Below are positions 19,967 to 29,207 of a stretch of DNA of 64,000 bases, one piece after another. This stretch comes from Saprospirales bacterium GYS_P2D (GTDB lineage Bacteria > Bacteroidota > Bacteroidia > Chitinophagales > Saprospiraceae): assembly GCA_009833045.1 (NCBI GenBank), contig WUUP01000005.1, forward strand, positions 1 through 64,000, read 5' to 3'. Below the pieces are notes generated by a model. The model ran no database searches and was not told the DNA's origin. It saw nothing but the letters and a program-made list of their open reading frames with translations. Position 1 is the stretch's first letter. Every line of letters begins with the position of its first letter. The position numbers and the translations under genes were made by a program.

Positions 19967-21554
19967 GCAGGTTTTTCAGATTAGCCAGTGTATCTGCTTC
20001 TTTCGCTTCTTTATCTCTACGCCAGCGCTTGATACGAGGAAACCGTAGTGCCACGCTAGACTTATGTCGACTGGACTCATTGATACCCTCAAAGGCTATC
20101 TCAAATACTAACTCTGGGGTCACGGATCGTACTGGGCCAAAGCGCTCTATCGTATTCTTATTCACATACTGTGTCACTTCTTTAAATTCGGCATCAGTCA
20201 GTCCAGAATATGCCTTAGTGAAGGGGACTAACGAGCCGTCTTCTTGCCATACAGCAAAGGTGAAATCCGTAAAAAGATTGGATCGTCGGCCATGACCTCG
20301 CTGAGCATAGAGCATCACGGCATCGATGGTATACGGGTCTACTTTCCACTTCCACCATTCTCCTTTTTTGCGGCCGTCCTTATAGCTGCCGGATCGGAGC
20401 TTTAGCATCAGTCCTTCTGCATTGGCAGCACGAGCATTTCGCTTTAGAGTAGTCAGGCTCTCCCAGTCGCTAAAGGCTATTTCTTCAGATAGTAGTAGTG
20501 GTAGATCTGAGATGTCAGACTGTAGATCAGCGAGGAGAGTAGATAGCTTTTGTCGCCTTTCGGCTAATGGTAAGTGACGGATGTCCTCACCATCATACTC
20601 GAGGAGGTCATAGCAGAGTATCCTACAGGGATACTCCCTTTTGAATTTCTTAGAGACGGTCTTACGACCCAGCCGTTTTTGCAGATGATTAAAAGACTGT
20701 AGACCATCATCAGAATATACCACGAGCTCTCCATCGATGGCAAATTGATCTATCTCCGTCTCGGCCAATACATCAAACTCGGGATAAGAGTGTGTCACCA
20801 GCTCCTCTCCTCTGGACCAGAGAAATATCTCGCCCTGACGCTTGATCAGCTGAGAGCGGATGCCATCCCATTTGTACTCAGCCTGCCAGTCTGAGGGTTC
20901 TCCCATATCTTCGACATCTTGGTCCAGTGCATAGGCCAGATAAAAAGGATAAGGCTTAGACAGATCCATGTTATCTCCATCGGCGAGTAGTAGTTCCTCA
21001 AAAGTGGTATCATCTGGTGTCCAATTGCCCATGAGCCGATGAGCAATATGACTCTCGGGTAGCTGAAGTACCTGTGCGAGGGCTTTAGTCATCAGCCGCT
21101 GGGATACTCCGATCCTGAATCCTCCAGTGATCAATTTATTGAATAAGAAGACCTCTGTCTTATTGAGTGAGCTCCATGCATCGAGGATAAATTCTTTTTT
21201 CTCTTCCTCCTCGTGATCCTTGAGTGCTTTGATCTCATCGATCCACTGAGTCAGTGATTTTTCGACTGGTTCGTATTCGTCATTGGCTAGTAGGCTGATA
21301 GTCTCTGCGAGATCACCGACTGTATGATAGGCTTCCTCAAATAGCCACGTTGGGATACCGCTTCGCTCAGCCGCCCAAGTCCGTAGGAGGGTCGTACTCA
21401 CCGTACGCTTAGGTCGACGATGGGAGAATAGTGCGATCGTCCACAGCTTATCTTGGTCATCAGCAGTCTGAAAATAAGATGATAAGGCTGCGATTTTCTC
21501 TTTTGTCTTGGTGGTCCGGTCGAGTGCAGCGAATAATGCAGCAAACTGTTTCAT
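19956..21554 (-). CDS. ATP-dependent DNA ligase, repair-associated
   Basis: The product is a 532-residue ATP-dependent DNA ligase. The nucleotidyl-lysine motif KWDGIR (Lys near residue 229), the motif III-IV region (DGELVVY), EGLMLKL and the motif V segment WWKWK are all present. The N-terminal domain before the catalytic core matches the LigB/archaeal-type ligases. Its start ATG overlaps the exonuclease stop by 4 bases, so the two are co-translated. The family is known to occur with the exonuclease and Lhr-like helicase in a DNA-damage response set. Here the helicase has been separated by the intervening block. Its 3' end overlaps the convergent TPR regulator by 11 bases. Confidence 0.93.
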   Translation of the reverse strand: MKQFAALFAALDRTTKTKEKIAALSSYFQTADDQDKLWTIALFSHRRPKRTVSTTLLRTWAAERSGIPTWLFEEAYHTVGDLAETISLLANDEYEPVEKSLTQWIDEIKALKDHEEEEKKEFILDAWSSLNKTEVFLFNKLITGGFRIGVSQRLMTKALAQVLQLPESHIAHRLMGNWTPDDTTFEELLLADGDNMDLSKPYPFYLAYALDQDVEDMGEPSDWQAEYKWDGIRSQLIKRQGEIFLWSRGEELVTHSYPEFDVLAETEIDQFAIDGELVVYSDDGLQSFNHLQKRLGRKTVSKKFKREYPCRILCYDLLEYDGEDIRHLPLAERRQKLSTLLADLQSDISDLPLLLSEEIAFSDWESLTTLKRNARAANAEGLMLKLRSGSYKDGRKKGEWWKWKVDPYTIDAVMLYAQRGHGRRSNLFTDFTFAVWQEDGSLVPFTKAYSGLTDAEFKEVTQYVNKNTIERFGPVRSVTPELVFEIAFEGINESSRHKSSVALRFPRIKRWRRDKEAKEADTLANLKNLLNN

Positions 21555-22555
21555 TCTTCTGCTTTTTCAAGATTGTCATCTCCATATTCTGTCTCTATAG
21601 GTTGGGCATTGTAGCCTTGTTCGCACAGATACTTGGAGAATGAGTGTGTATTGCCATGCGTTGGGTAGATATTTTCGGCACCTGTAGCAGCTATTGCTTG
21701 TAGGAGTCCTGGCCAGTCGGCATGATCTGATAACACGAATCCTCGATCTGCTCCACGTCTTCGACGATTGCCTCGTACAGCCATCCATCCAGATACTGCT
21801 CCCAGAGAGTAGTTCTTGATCTTTTTTGCCCAAGTACTTCCGATGCTGGCAGGAGTCGCTATGATAAGTGCTTTCTTGTATTCATTCTTGTGGACTTTAG
21901 CATTGAGGTGCTGGGTCATAGGTAGTGAGATACCCATAGATCGGTAGACATCGTTCATCTTTTCGATCGCTCCGTGTGTCAGGATCGGACCTATTGATGA
22001 GTCTACACTGTTGATGAGTCGTTGTGCCTTGCCTAGTGAGTAGGCAGTGAGCACAGAGGGCCTCCTGTCTGCTACATTTTGTGCCCACCAGCTATTGATA
22101 TCAGAGATGATAGTCTCTTGTGGTGTCCATTTGTATACAGGTAGGCCAAATGTACACTCTGTGATAAAGTGGTGACATTTGACTGGCTCATATGTCTCGG
22201 CAAGACCATCATCTTCGACTTTGTAGTCACCTGAGACGACCCAGATTTCGCCTTTGTACTCTATGCGTATTTGTGCGGACCCAGTGATATGACCTGCTGG
22301 ATGATAAGATATATTGACCCCATTAATGTTTACTTTTTCGCCGTAAGGCACACCCTGTATACTCATCTCGTGGCCGAGTCTATGCTTTAGGATGGGTACG
22401 CTACTATCTACGCAGAGGTAGTGCTTGTGCCCCCATCGGGCATGATCAGCGTGACCATGTGTGATCAGCGCATAGTTGACCTTCTTCCAAGGGTCTATGT
22501 AGACATCTGCCGGTGGACAATACAGTCCTTTATTGGTGAATTCTATTACCTTCAT
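21551..22555 (-). CDS. Ligase-associated metallo-beta-lactamase exonuclease
   Basis: The product is 334 residues, a metallo-beta-lactamase/beta-CASP-like nuclease of the ligase-associated DNA exonuclease family. The metal motif HGHADH is at residues 33-38. Further ligand regions are visible in YHPAGHITGS, VVSGDYK and LSDHADW. ATG 22555 is chosen because family members begin with a short KVIEFTNKGLYCP-like segment; the open frame continues 16 codons upstream without similarity. It is the first gene of the minus-strand pair with the ligase (ATGA overlap). It should trim DNA ends before ligation. Confidence 0.92.
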   Translation of the reverse strand: MKVIEFTNKGLYCPPADVYIDPWKKVNYALITHGHADHARWGHKHYLCVDSSVPILKHRLGHEMSIQGVPYGEKVNINGVNISYHPAGHITGSAQIRIEYKGEIWVVSGDYKVEDDGLAETYEPVKCHHFITECTFGLPVYKWTPQETIISDINSWWAQNVADRRPSVLTAYSLGKAQRLINSVDSSIGPILTHGAIEKMNDVYRSMGISLPMTQHLNAKVHKNEYKKALIIATPASIGSTWAKKIKNYSLGAVSGWMAVRGNRRRRGADRGFVLSDHADWPGLLQAIAATGAENIYPTHGNTHSFSKYLCEQGYNAQPIETEYGDDNLEKAEE

Positions 22556-22629
22556 TAGTGAATTTAATAACTGGCTAATCCCGGTATTGTTTTTTAGTGA
22601 CATAGCCAGTGGGATGATATGTTTAGCTC

Positions 22630-23592
22630 ATGCAAAATAATCAAGATATACTTCCTATCCTCTGGCGGTGGCGTCGCACTATAGTCGCCAGCACTCTGAT
22701 AGCTATGGTGCTGTCGGCTATCATCATGCTGATGAAGCCTAATTATTATGAATCATCTGCACTGTTTTATCCAGTGAATGAGAGCCTCCAAAAACCTATA
22801 GTGGATGCTAATGATCGCAATATCTCCCTCTACGGCAATGATCATGATATCGATCGCATGCTATCTATAGCTAAATCCACAGAGCTCAAAAAAGAACTCA
22901 TCTCATCGATGAATCTCATGGATCACTATGAGATAGACCCTGAGGCTGCCAAGGCAGAGCTAAAAGTCTACAAAAAACTAAGTAAGCTATACTCCGTCCA
23001 AAAAACGCAATATGACGCTATAGAGCTCACCATCGAAGACCTCGATCCAGCAAAAGCGCAAGAACTATGTACCATGGCACTGGCTGCTATCGAGCGTAGA
23101 TCTCGCCAGATCTCTCAGTCTGCTCGAGATCAGATGATAAAGAATCTCACAGCGGAAGTCTCTACTAAAAAAGAAAAGCTAAATACCCTCACTCAAGAGA
23201 TAGCCACGCTCAAAGAGAAGTATGACATCTATGATACGAGGTCCCAAGGCGAAGCACTCGCATCTCTCGAGTCCAAGAATCCATCCAGCTCCGTCATCCA
23301 ACGAAAAATAGAAAACTACACAAAGGGAGTATCTGACGTCAAGAAACTCGAAACGCAGCAAGAAGAGCTCTCTAAAATCGTCACCTATGACGAAAATCAA
23401 CTGAGTCAGCTCAAGTCGAGTCAGGCCAATACCATGAATGCCGTACATGTCATCGAGCAGCCGACTCTCCCTATAGAGAAATCTCGTCCTCGGCGTAGTA
23501 TCTATGTGCTGGGAGCGGGTATACTTATGTTTTTGACCACGGCAATATTGGTGCTCATCTACTCGTACATCGAGACTGTAGACTGGACGTGA
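22630..23592 (+). CDS. Wzz-like polysaccharide chain-length protein
   Basis: The product is a 320-residue inner-membrane protein with the Wzz/GumC layout: membrane helices at about 18-36 (TIVASTLIAMVLSAIIMLM) and 289-314, enclosing a mostly helical periplasmic domain with coiled coils at about 175-260. A proline-rich PTLPIEKSRPRR segment before the second helix is typical. There is no C-terminal tyrosine kinase. Such proteins set chain length or assist export of O-antigen, capsule or exopolysaccharide. The stop overlaps the GTG start of the next gene by 4 bases, pairing it with the O-antigen ligase/polymerase. Other glycan-synthesis genes are not adjacent. Confidence 0.85.
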   Translation: MQNNQDILPILWRWRRTIVASTLIAMVLSAIIMLMKPNYYESSALFYPVNESLQKPIVDANDRNISLYGNDHDIDRMLSIAKSTELKKELISSMNLMDHYEIDPEAAKAELKVYKKLSKLYSVQKTQYDAIELTIEDLDPAKAQELCTMALAAIERRSRQISQSARDQMIKNLTAEVSTKKEKLNTLTQEIATLKEKYDIYDTRSQGEALASLESKNPSSSVIQRKIENYTKGVSDVKKLETQQEELSKIVTYDENQLSQLKSSQANTMNAVHVIEQPTLPIEKSRPRRSIYVLGAGILMFLTTAILVLIYSYIETVDWT

Positions 23593-25019
23593 TAGCAGCG
23601 GGCGGTGCACGGACTAAGCTCTATCTGATCATAGCGGCTGTGATGTCGGTGATCTTAGTGGGATATATCATAGATGTCCCATGGGTAGGGGCAGCGGTAT
23701 TAGCAGTGATAGCAGGCGTTTTTCTTTTTACTCGATCCACGGAGATCCTTTTTGCTTTGGGCGTCTTGTGTATTCCTTTTTCTACAGAGCTGATGCTGCC
23801 AGGAGGTGTAGGCTTGGAGTTTCCTGGAGAGCTGATGCTTATCCTATTGAGCTTATTAGCCAAACTACACTTAGCGAGGCGGCCACTACAGGTACGCTGG
23901 GGTCTGATTGGAGGTTTACTGTTGTTACATCTTAGCTGGATAGCACTCACTATGATCACAGCTGAGTTTCCTTTGATCTCGCTCAAATATTTATTAGCCA
24001 AAACATGGTACGTTTTGCCCTTCTATGTATTACCCTTTTATCTGTTTGATAGAGAGACTGGTCTATTTGATAAGACATTAAGATGGCTTCTTGTCGGAGT
24101 GGCTGTGACAGGTGTATACACCTTCTTTATGCATGGTCTGGAAGGCTGGACATTCGCAGCTCGGACTAATGCAGGGAAGCCTTTCTTCAGAAATCACGTC
24201 AATTATGCCTGTCTACTGTTACTCTCGCTACCGATCTGTCGATATCTCTATCAGCAGTCTCGCCAGCGAGGATATGTCCTCTTGGCGGGTATACTACTGG
24301 TGTTTTTGTATTTCACTTATGCACGTATTGCGTATGTAGCGATAGCGGCTGCGGTAGGAGCATTGGTGCTTCTGAGATGGAGGGTATTACGACTGGGGAT
24401 CTACGTGACTATTCTATTAGGTGTCTTAGGGAGTATCTATTTTTTTGGCTCAGGCCAATATTTGCAGTATGCTCCGGAGTATGAGTCGACAGTGAGTCAT
24501 CAGCGCTTTGACAGGTTGATCGAGGCCTCCTATCAGATGAAAGATATCTCCTCTATGGAGCGACTGCATCGATGGGTCGCAGGATATCATATGATAGAGG
24601 ATCGGCCATGGCTTGGATTTGGTCCGTCTAACTTTTATTCGACCTATCAGCCCTATACGGTACAGAGTTTTCAGACTTATGTCAGTGACAATCCTGAGCA
24701 TTCGGGTATTCACAATTATTATCTGATGATGGCGGTGGAGCAAGGGATACCTGGAGCCCTGATATTCATTGGATTGCTCCTTGCGGCGTTTGCTCGAGCT
24801 GAGTCTACTTACAGAGATCACGATGGGTACAAAAAGAGAGAAATAGAGCTGGCACTACTCTGGCTCACCATGATCAGTGTCATCCTATTGCTCAATGATA
24901 TGGTAGAAGTGCTGAAAGTGGGCCCGTTTTTCTTTCTGAGTCTTTGGCTGATGAATCGAGAAAGCAATAGTGAAATCGCTATAAAACAAAAAAGCCTCGA
25001 TGAAAATCGAAGCTTTTAA
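23589..25019 (+). CDS. O-antigen ligase/polymerase family membrane protein
   Basis: The product is a 476-residue polytopic membrane protein with about a dozen hydrophobic segments. It has the Wzy_C/WaaL signature: a large periplasmic loop with WLGFGPSNFY and HNYYLMMAVEQGIPG. The family polymerises or ligates lipid-linked glycans. It starts with GTG 23589 inside the stop of the Wzz-like gene (GTGA overlap), so the two form an operon. The last codons lie inside a bidirectional terminator shared with the facing tRNA gene. Whether it is a polymerase or a ligase cannot be told from sequence alone. Confidence 0.87.
   Translation: MIAAGGARTKLYLIIAAVMSVILVGYIIDVPWVGAAVLAVIAGVFLFTRSTEILFALGVLCIPFSTELMLPGGVGLEFPGELMLILLSLLAKLHLARRPLQVRWGLIGGLLLLHLSWIALTMITAEFPLISLKYLLAKTWYVLPFYVLPFYLFDRETGLFDKTLRWLLVGVAVTGVYTFFMHGLEGWTFAARTNAGKPFFRNHVNYACLLLLSLPICRYLYQQSRQRGYVLLAGILLVFLYFTYARIAYVAIAAAVGALVLLRWRVLRLGIYVTILLGVLGSIYFFGSGQYLQYAPEYESTVSHQRFDRLIEASYQMKDISSMERLHRWVAGYHMIEDRPWLGFGPSNFYSTYQPYTVQSFQTYVSDNPEHSGIHNYYLMMAVEQGIPGALIFIGLLLAAFARAESTYRDHDGYKKREIELALLWLTMISVILLLNDMVEVLKVGPFFFLSLWLMNRESNSEIAIKQKSLDENRSF
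24989..25018. terminator. Bidirectional terminator at end of Wzy-like gene
   Basis: AAAAGCCTCGAT pairs with ATCGAAGCTTTT around GAAA, with T runs on both strands. It covers the stop codon of the O-antigen ligase gene and lies just past the 3' end of the minus-strand tRNA-Val. Confidence 0.75.
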
Positions 25020-25025
25020 ATCTTG

Positions 25026-25100
25026 TGGGCGATGAGAGACTCGAACTCCCGACCCCCTGGGTGTAAACCAGGTGCTCTGAACCAACTGAGCTAATCGCCC
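25026..25100 (-). tRNA. tRNA-Val (anticodon UAC)
   Basis: The minus strand folds as a full cloverleaf. The acceptor pairs GGGCGAT with ATCGCCC, the D arm contains TTAGCTCAGTTGG, and the anticodon stem CCTGG/CCAGG holds loop TTTACAC with anticodon TAC. The T arm contains GTTCGAGTC. The discriminator is A and the CCA end is not encoded. The 75-nt length is normal. Confidence 0.97.
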
Positions 25101-25112
25101 TCAAAGGGAGCG

Positions 25113-25143
25113 CAAATATATACTGTCTCTTAATACTCAACAA
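25113..25143 (-). promoter_or_regulatory. Bacteroidota promoter of tRNA-Val
   Basis: On the minus strand, TTG (25141-25143) is followed after 20 bases by TATATTTG (25113-25120), matching the TTG/N19-21/TAnnTTTG consensus. It would start transcription a few bases before the tRNA 5' end at 25100. Confidence 0.8.
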
Positions 25144-25178
25144 GCTTTTTAGTAAATAATTTTTATCTCGGAGTAGAG

Positions 25179-25634
25179 CTATTTGTTTTCTACCATTTTT
25201 GAGAAGTTGCCCTGCAGCTTATCAAGTATTCTGACAAAGAGGTTGATCTCCTGCTCGTACACACCATTGAATCCTTGCTTAGCTAATCTATTAAAAGTTG
25301 AAGTTGCTTTTTTCTGGACATCGTCTCCTTTTGGAGTAAGGTAGATTCGTTTAGCTCGTTTGTTTTTTTTGTCTTTGATCTTTTCGATCAGTTCTTTTTT
25401 CTCGAGTAGCTTGAGGATACGAGATATAGATGCGGGTTCTTTATTAGTCTCTGCAGCGATGATGATCTGAGTGATGCCTTGTTTTTCAGCGAGTTTATTC
25501 ATGACTATCCACTGATCGTATGTGATATCATAGCCATTTTTATGAAAGGCATTATTCACTAAGTCTCGGAAAAGTTTGAGATTTTGTTCAGTCAGTAACA
25601 ATACTTGCTGAGCATCTCTGAGCAAAAAACTCAT
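25179..25634 (-). CDS. MarR-family transcriptional regulator
   Basis: The product is a 151-residue winged-helix regulator of the MarR family. The core contains the recognition region TQIIIAAETNKEPASISRIL, followed by the wing with KNKRAKRIYLTPKG, and helices for dimerisation at both ends. The family usually represses genes for efflux or stress and responds to small ligands. A perfect 10-bp palindrome, CTAAATTTAG, sits 38 bases upstream of the ATG and may be its own operator. It is a single gene; no obvious target lies beside it. Confidence 0.92.
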   Translation of the reverse strand: MSFLLRDAQQVLLLTEQNLKLFRDLVNNAFHKNGYDITYDQWIVMNKLAEKQGITQIIIAAETNKEPASISRILKLLEKKELIEKIKDKKNKRAKRIYLTPKGDDVQKKATSTFNRLAKQGFNGVYEQEINLFVRILDKLQGNFSKMVENK

Positions 25635-25671
25635 ATCTGTTTTTCAGGTGATTTGATTCTTCGAATGCGAT

Positions 25672-25681
25672 CTAAATTTAG
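25672..25681. promoter_or_regulatory. Palindrome CTAAATTTAG upstream of MarR gene
   Basis: A perfect 10-bp palindrome 38 bases before the MarR-family ATG. MarR proteins usually bind palindromes in their own promoter, so this may be an autoregulatory site. It is short and AT-rich, so chance is possible. Confidence 0.3.
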
Positions 25682-25760
25682 CTATTCTTACTCAAAGAGC
25701 TCGCAAGTCAATGTGGTATATCTGTTAAATCTTTTGGATGTCAGAGATCCTAATACTTAA

Positions 25761-27200
25761 CTATCGTGTATAGTCGATTTTTACCAGGTTGAGGACGTAG
25801 CTTTTCTGACTCGGCACTAGGAGTGCAGTATTAGAGATCTGGAGCGCATCCTTGAATCTCAAGCGCAGATTTTGATATTCTGTACTTAGGACACTGGTCC
25901 TTTTGAAGTTGCCCGCACCGTCAAAAATATACTCACTCACTGTACTATTGGCTTTGATTTCATCATTATACAGGAGTCGCACCCGACTCGGTGTTTTGAA
26001 TGGGAAGAAAGAGGAGTAAATTCCTTGATCGTTTTGAGAGTACTGTTTTTTGTAGAATACTTGATGCCAATCTCGTTGACCTGTATTATCAAGTGACAGC
26101 ACTACGATATCTTCATTGTAGTGATCGCTCCAGCCGGTATAGGACCGATCAAAGTTTGAGTTTCTTGTATTCAGATTGGTTGCTGTGGCGCCTTGTCTGC
26201 TGACGTTTGCCTCCATCTCCAGTATAGCTATAGGTGTGCCATCGTATTTGTACAATACATCTGCCACGATGAAGTTTTCCAGACGCTTTTGTTTTTGGTC
26301 GCCATACAGCTCAAAGAGGATATCTGGATCGATAGCTTGTAGGATGATGGGTTGATTAGCCCATTGAGACAGTTGGCCATATACCCAGTAGTAGCCCGAG
26401 CTTTCCTTGCTTCGCTTTTCATCATAAAGACCAAATATGCCGACTTTCTTATTCTTATTATCTACGCTGAGATGGATATCATTGCTCACGATATCTTCCA
26501 GTGGGATCAAGATTTCTTTGACATCGGTACCTGTCGGTCCAAACCAAAAAACACTTGCTTGATGCTTATCTCTACTTGATTTGAAGTTATTTCGCTCTGT
26601 GAGGATCAAGAAGTCACCATCATTGCTGAGTTCGATCTGTTCGAGCTCTGTGTAAAGGTTTACATTTCCGATGATATACTCATTACGATGCATGAGTTCT
26701 TTTTTAGCTACATCGATGAGGACGATCTTGAGCTTATCTTTTTCGGAGATATTGTAGAGTGCTATTTTGGATTGATCTTGACTCACGACCGTCTCATATC
26801 TGAGAGCTTGGTAGCTGCGCTCGTCACGATATAGCTCGACACTATCTAATCGCTCCGCTGTCGGGCTGAATATGTCTAACTGTAGGATTATCTCAGACTT
26901 ATCTCTATATCCATACACAGTAGCAAAGGCAGTGTCAGCTTTGACTACTTCAAATAATACTGCTCTATTGTCGAGGAAATTGACTTGACGCTCACTTTGT
27001 AACACCAGATCCTTGTCATATATAAATAGCTCTCGGTCTGAGCGATTATCCTTGAATAATAATATCCGATCATCTATCGACCCTATCACATGAAAAGCAA
27101 AATCTGATCTGATACTGATATCAGGAGACACGGTCACCTTTTGTGCTTTGACAGGAAACCAGAATAAGAATAGGGCCGAAAGAATATAAAGTACTCTCAA
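25761..27200 (-). CDS. Exported protein of unknown function
   Basis: The product is about 479 residues with a signal peptide (RVLYILSALFLFWFPVKAQ). The rest is beta-rich, with recurring short strand-turn-strand units and tracts such as ILLFKDNRSDRELFIYD and FLILTERNNF that suggest a propeller-like fold, but no family is recognised. No ATG fits. TTG at 27200 directly precedes the signal peptide, while TTG at 27251 would place it 6 bases from the divergent formiminotransferase start. It contains WxxV-type strands but no catalytic motif that I can name. It probably lies in the periplasm or outer membrane. Confidence 0.75.
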   Translation of the reverse strand: MRVLYILSALFLFWFPVKAQKVTVSPDISIRSDFAFHVIGSIDDRILLFKDNRSDRELFIYDKDLVLQSERQVNFLDNRAVLFEVVKADTAFATVYGYRDKSEIILQLDIFSPTAERLDSVELYRDERSYQALRYETVVSQDQSKIALYNISEKDKLKIVLIDVAKKELMHRNEYIIGNVNLYTELEQIELSNDGDFLILTERNNFKSSRDKHQASVFWFGPTGTDVKEILIPLEDIVSNDIHLSVDNKNKKVGIFGLYDEKRSKESSGYYWVYGQLSQWANQPIILQAIDPDILFELYGDQKQKRLENFIVADVLYKYDGTPIAILEMEANVSRQGATATNLNTRNSNFDRSYTGWSDHYNEDIVVLSLDNTGQRDWHQVFYKKQYSQNDQGIYSSFFPFKTPSRVRLLYNDEIKANSTVSEYIFDGAGNFKRTSVLSTEYQNLRLRFKDALQISNTALLVPSQKSYVLNLVKIDYTR

Positions 27201-27257
27201 AAGCAGATCTTTATGATAGAACAATCTACATAATAATAAAGTGATAATCAAAGCAGG

Positions 27258-28232
27258 ATGTTTATAGATTGGAGCGAATCAGTAATAGAGGCCGTCGTCA
27301 ACATCAGCCATGGCGTCAATGCGCAAAGTGTACAGGAGCTCAGCTCTCGCCTTAATAAGATCGGCGAAAACACGCTTCATGTCGATCGAGGGGAGTCCGC
27401 AGATCGGACGGTATATACGATATTGGGAGAGATAGATAGAGTATTTGACATGGTACGAGAGATGTATGCTTTCGCAAATGAGCATATAGATATATCAACT
27501 TACGCTGGAAATCATCCAACTGTAGGAGCTATCGATGTGGTCCCTTTTGTCCCGGTGCATAATATTACTGTTACACTGCTGAGACAGAGGGTGGAGCGAT
27601 TCGCTGTAGAGATTGCTGCCTTATATGATATCCCGATTATCTATTATGGACTTATGTCAGAGATGTCATCTCAGTATAGCCTCAGTCAGATCAGAAAAGG
27701 GGGGATTTCAGCGGCAAGCGAAAGAATAAAAAACAACAATCTCCGAGTAGATGCAGGTCCCAATCGGGCACATGAGACATTGGGCATATCATGCTGGACA
27801 GTCCGACCATACATGGCAGCATACAATATCAATGTCAACACAGACGATCTAACTATAGTCAAATCGGTGGCAAAGGATCTCAGAAATAAGCGAAAGAATA
27901 ATCCTAAGCTCAAAGATCTGAAAGTGATAGGGTGGTATGTAGAGGAGTATGACTGCTGTCAGCTATCGACTAATCTATATGATCTCAGTACGCTGAGTAT
28001 GATGGAGCTCTATGATCTGATAGGCCGAGAGTATCCTGAGATAGAGCTGGCAGGATCAGAGCTGATCGGTATGATACCCCTCAGAGCCCTCGATAGATCT
28101 GTAGGATTTGAGAATTATATGAAGTATATCGATCATCTGGGGCTCAATAGTGTCGAGGATTTTGATCCTGAGGAGCGCATATTGGAGCTTCGTCTTGGCT
28201 TAGATCGTTTTCTTGAGCTTCGCCAGAGTTAG
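27258..28232 (+). CDS. ftcD: Glutamate formiminotransferase-family protein
   Basis: The product is 324 residues and matches the formiminotransferase domain over its whole length. It has the N-terminal VNISHG motif, DRGESADRTVYTILG, then HPTVGAIDVVPFVP, followed by the GPNRAHETLG region and the C-terminal subdomain. The enzyme moves a formimino group from formiminoglutamate to tetrahydrofolate at the end of histidine breakdown. No hut genes or cyclodeaminase domain are nearby, so it is an orphan here. Its stop overlaps the convergent aspartoacylase-family gene by 4 bases, and its start is very close to the divergent exported protein gene. Confidence 0.85.
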   Translation: MFIDWSESVIEAVVNISHGVNAQSVQELSSRLNKIGENTLHVDRGESADRTVYTILGEIDRVFDMVREMYAFANEHIDISTYAGNHPTVGAIDVVPFVPVHNITVTLLRQRVERFAVEIAALYDIPIIYYGLMSEMSSQYSLSQIRKGGISAASERIKNNNLRVDAGPNRAHETLGISCWTVRPYMAAYNINVNTDDLTIVKSVAKDLRNKRKNNPKLKDLKVIGWYVEEYDCCQLSTNLYDLSTLSMMELYDLIGREYPEIELAGSELIGMIPLRALDRSVGFENYMKYIDHLGLNSVEDFDPEERILELRLGLDRFLELRQS

Positions 28233-29155
28233 CGTACCTCCTCTATTATATAGAATCCTTCTTTACCCTGTTTTTGATAGAGTGGCATTAATAGTATACC
28301 ATCATGTAGAGATTTGATTTCATAGCCATCTTGAGTTGCTAAGACTTGTCCTTTTTTGACTGCATGAAAATTTTGAAAACCCGGGATCATCACAAATTCG
28401 CTATTCTTTGGTATTTCATGTTTGTAGAGCAGCCGAGAGGTTTTCGGTAGATCAGCGGCATATTGCTTGAGTATATTGTCATGTATGGTTTCTACATCTT
28501 GAGGATTCACCATTTGGATAGATCTCATGACATTGATGATCGCAGCGATGGATCGATTGATAGATCGAGGATCATCATGATGTCCAGCCTCAAAGGTCAG
28601 TGTCCGTGTAGGGTGACCCAGAGTATCTGTCCTCAGATAATGCATAGTGGTACCCTGTATCCCGTCCAGCATACCGAGGATGACCGGAGCATTAGTGCTC
28701 TGAGCGATAGATAGCGACTCGTCTTCATCTCCTGGTATGACGAATATCCCTCCATGAGATGAGGTCGTATGCATATCCATTATATATATCTGCGACGGGC
28801 GATGACGACTGATATGGTACTTGATACTTTTGAGTAGACTTTTGAGCTCGTTTTCTTCATTATTTAGTGTAGAGGAGCTCAGTATTTTTTTGACATTGGC
28901 ATCATCCCACAGGCGATTGAGATCGGTATCAATATATCGCTGTTTTTGGCGAAGAGCGAGGCGATTTCCGTAGAGTCCGATGATTGTACCACTAAGTGAA
29001 AACTCAGGATTAGTGATAGGCTCTACCTCAAGCATTTTTATGACGTATTCTATGGCTTTGACTCCTGCTATTTCATTACCATGGAGCCCTCCTATGACTA
29101 TTAATAGTGGTCCATTTGGAGTCCCCACATATTTACCGATCACACGTTTTTTCAT
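28229..29155 (-). CDS. AstE/AspA-family zinc hydrolase
   Basis: The product is a 308-residue zinc hydrolase of the succinylglutamate desuccinylase/aspartoacylase family. The zinc ligands H25 and E28 are in GGLHGNEIAG, and the third in MDMHTTSSHGG near residue 131. The tail of about 60 residues resembles the C-terminal beta domain of the family. The substrate, an N-acyl amino acid or related compound, cannot be told from sequence. The gene overlaps the convergent formiminotransferase gene by 4 bases and is divergent from the glucosaminidase gene with only 52 bases between them. Confidence 0.88.
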   Translation of the reverse strand: MKKRVIGKYVGTPNGPLLIVIGGLHGNEIAGVKAIEYVIKMLEVEPITNPEFSLSGTIIGLYGNRLALRQKQRYIDTDLNRLWDDANVKKILSSSTLNNEENELKSLLKSIKYHISRHRPSQIYIMDMHTTSSHGGIFVIPGDEDESLSIAQSTNAPVILGMLDGIQGTTMHYLRTDTLGHPTRTLTFEAGHHDDPRSINRSIAAIINVMRSIQMVNPQDVETIHDNILKQYAADLPKTSRLLYKHEIPKNSEFVMIPGFQNFHAVKKGQVLATQDGYEIKSLHDGILLMPLYQKQGKEGFYIIEEVR

Positions 29156-29207
29156 ATCAATGGCATGATTTTAGAATGTGACATAGTACGAAAAATACAA
29201 TTCTTAG

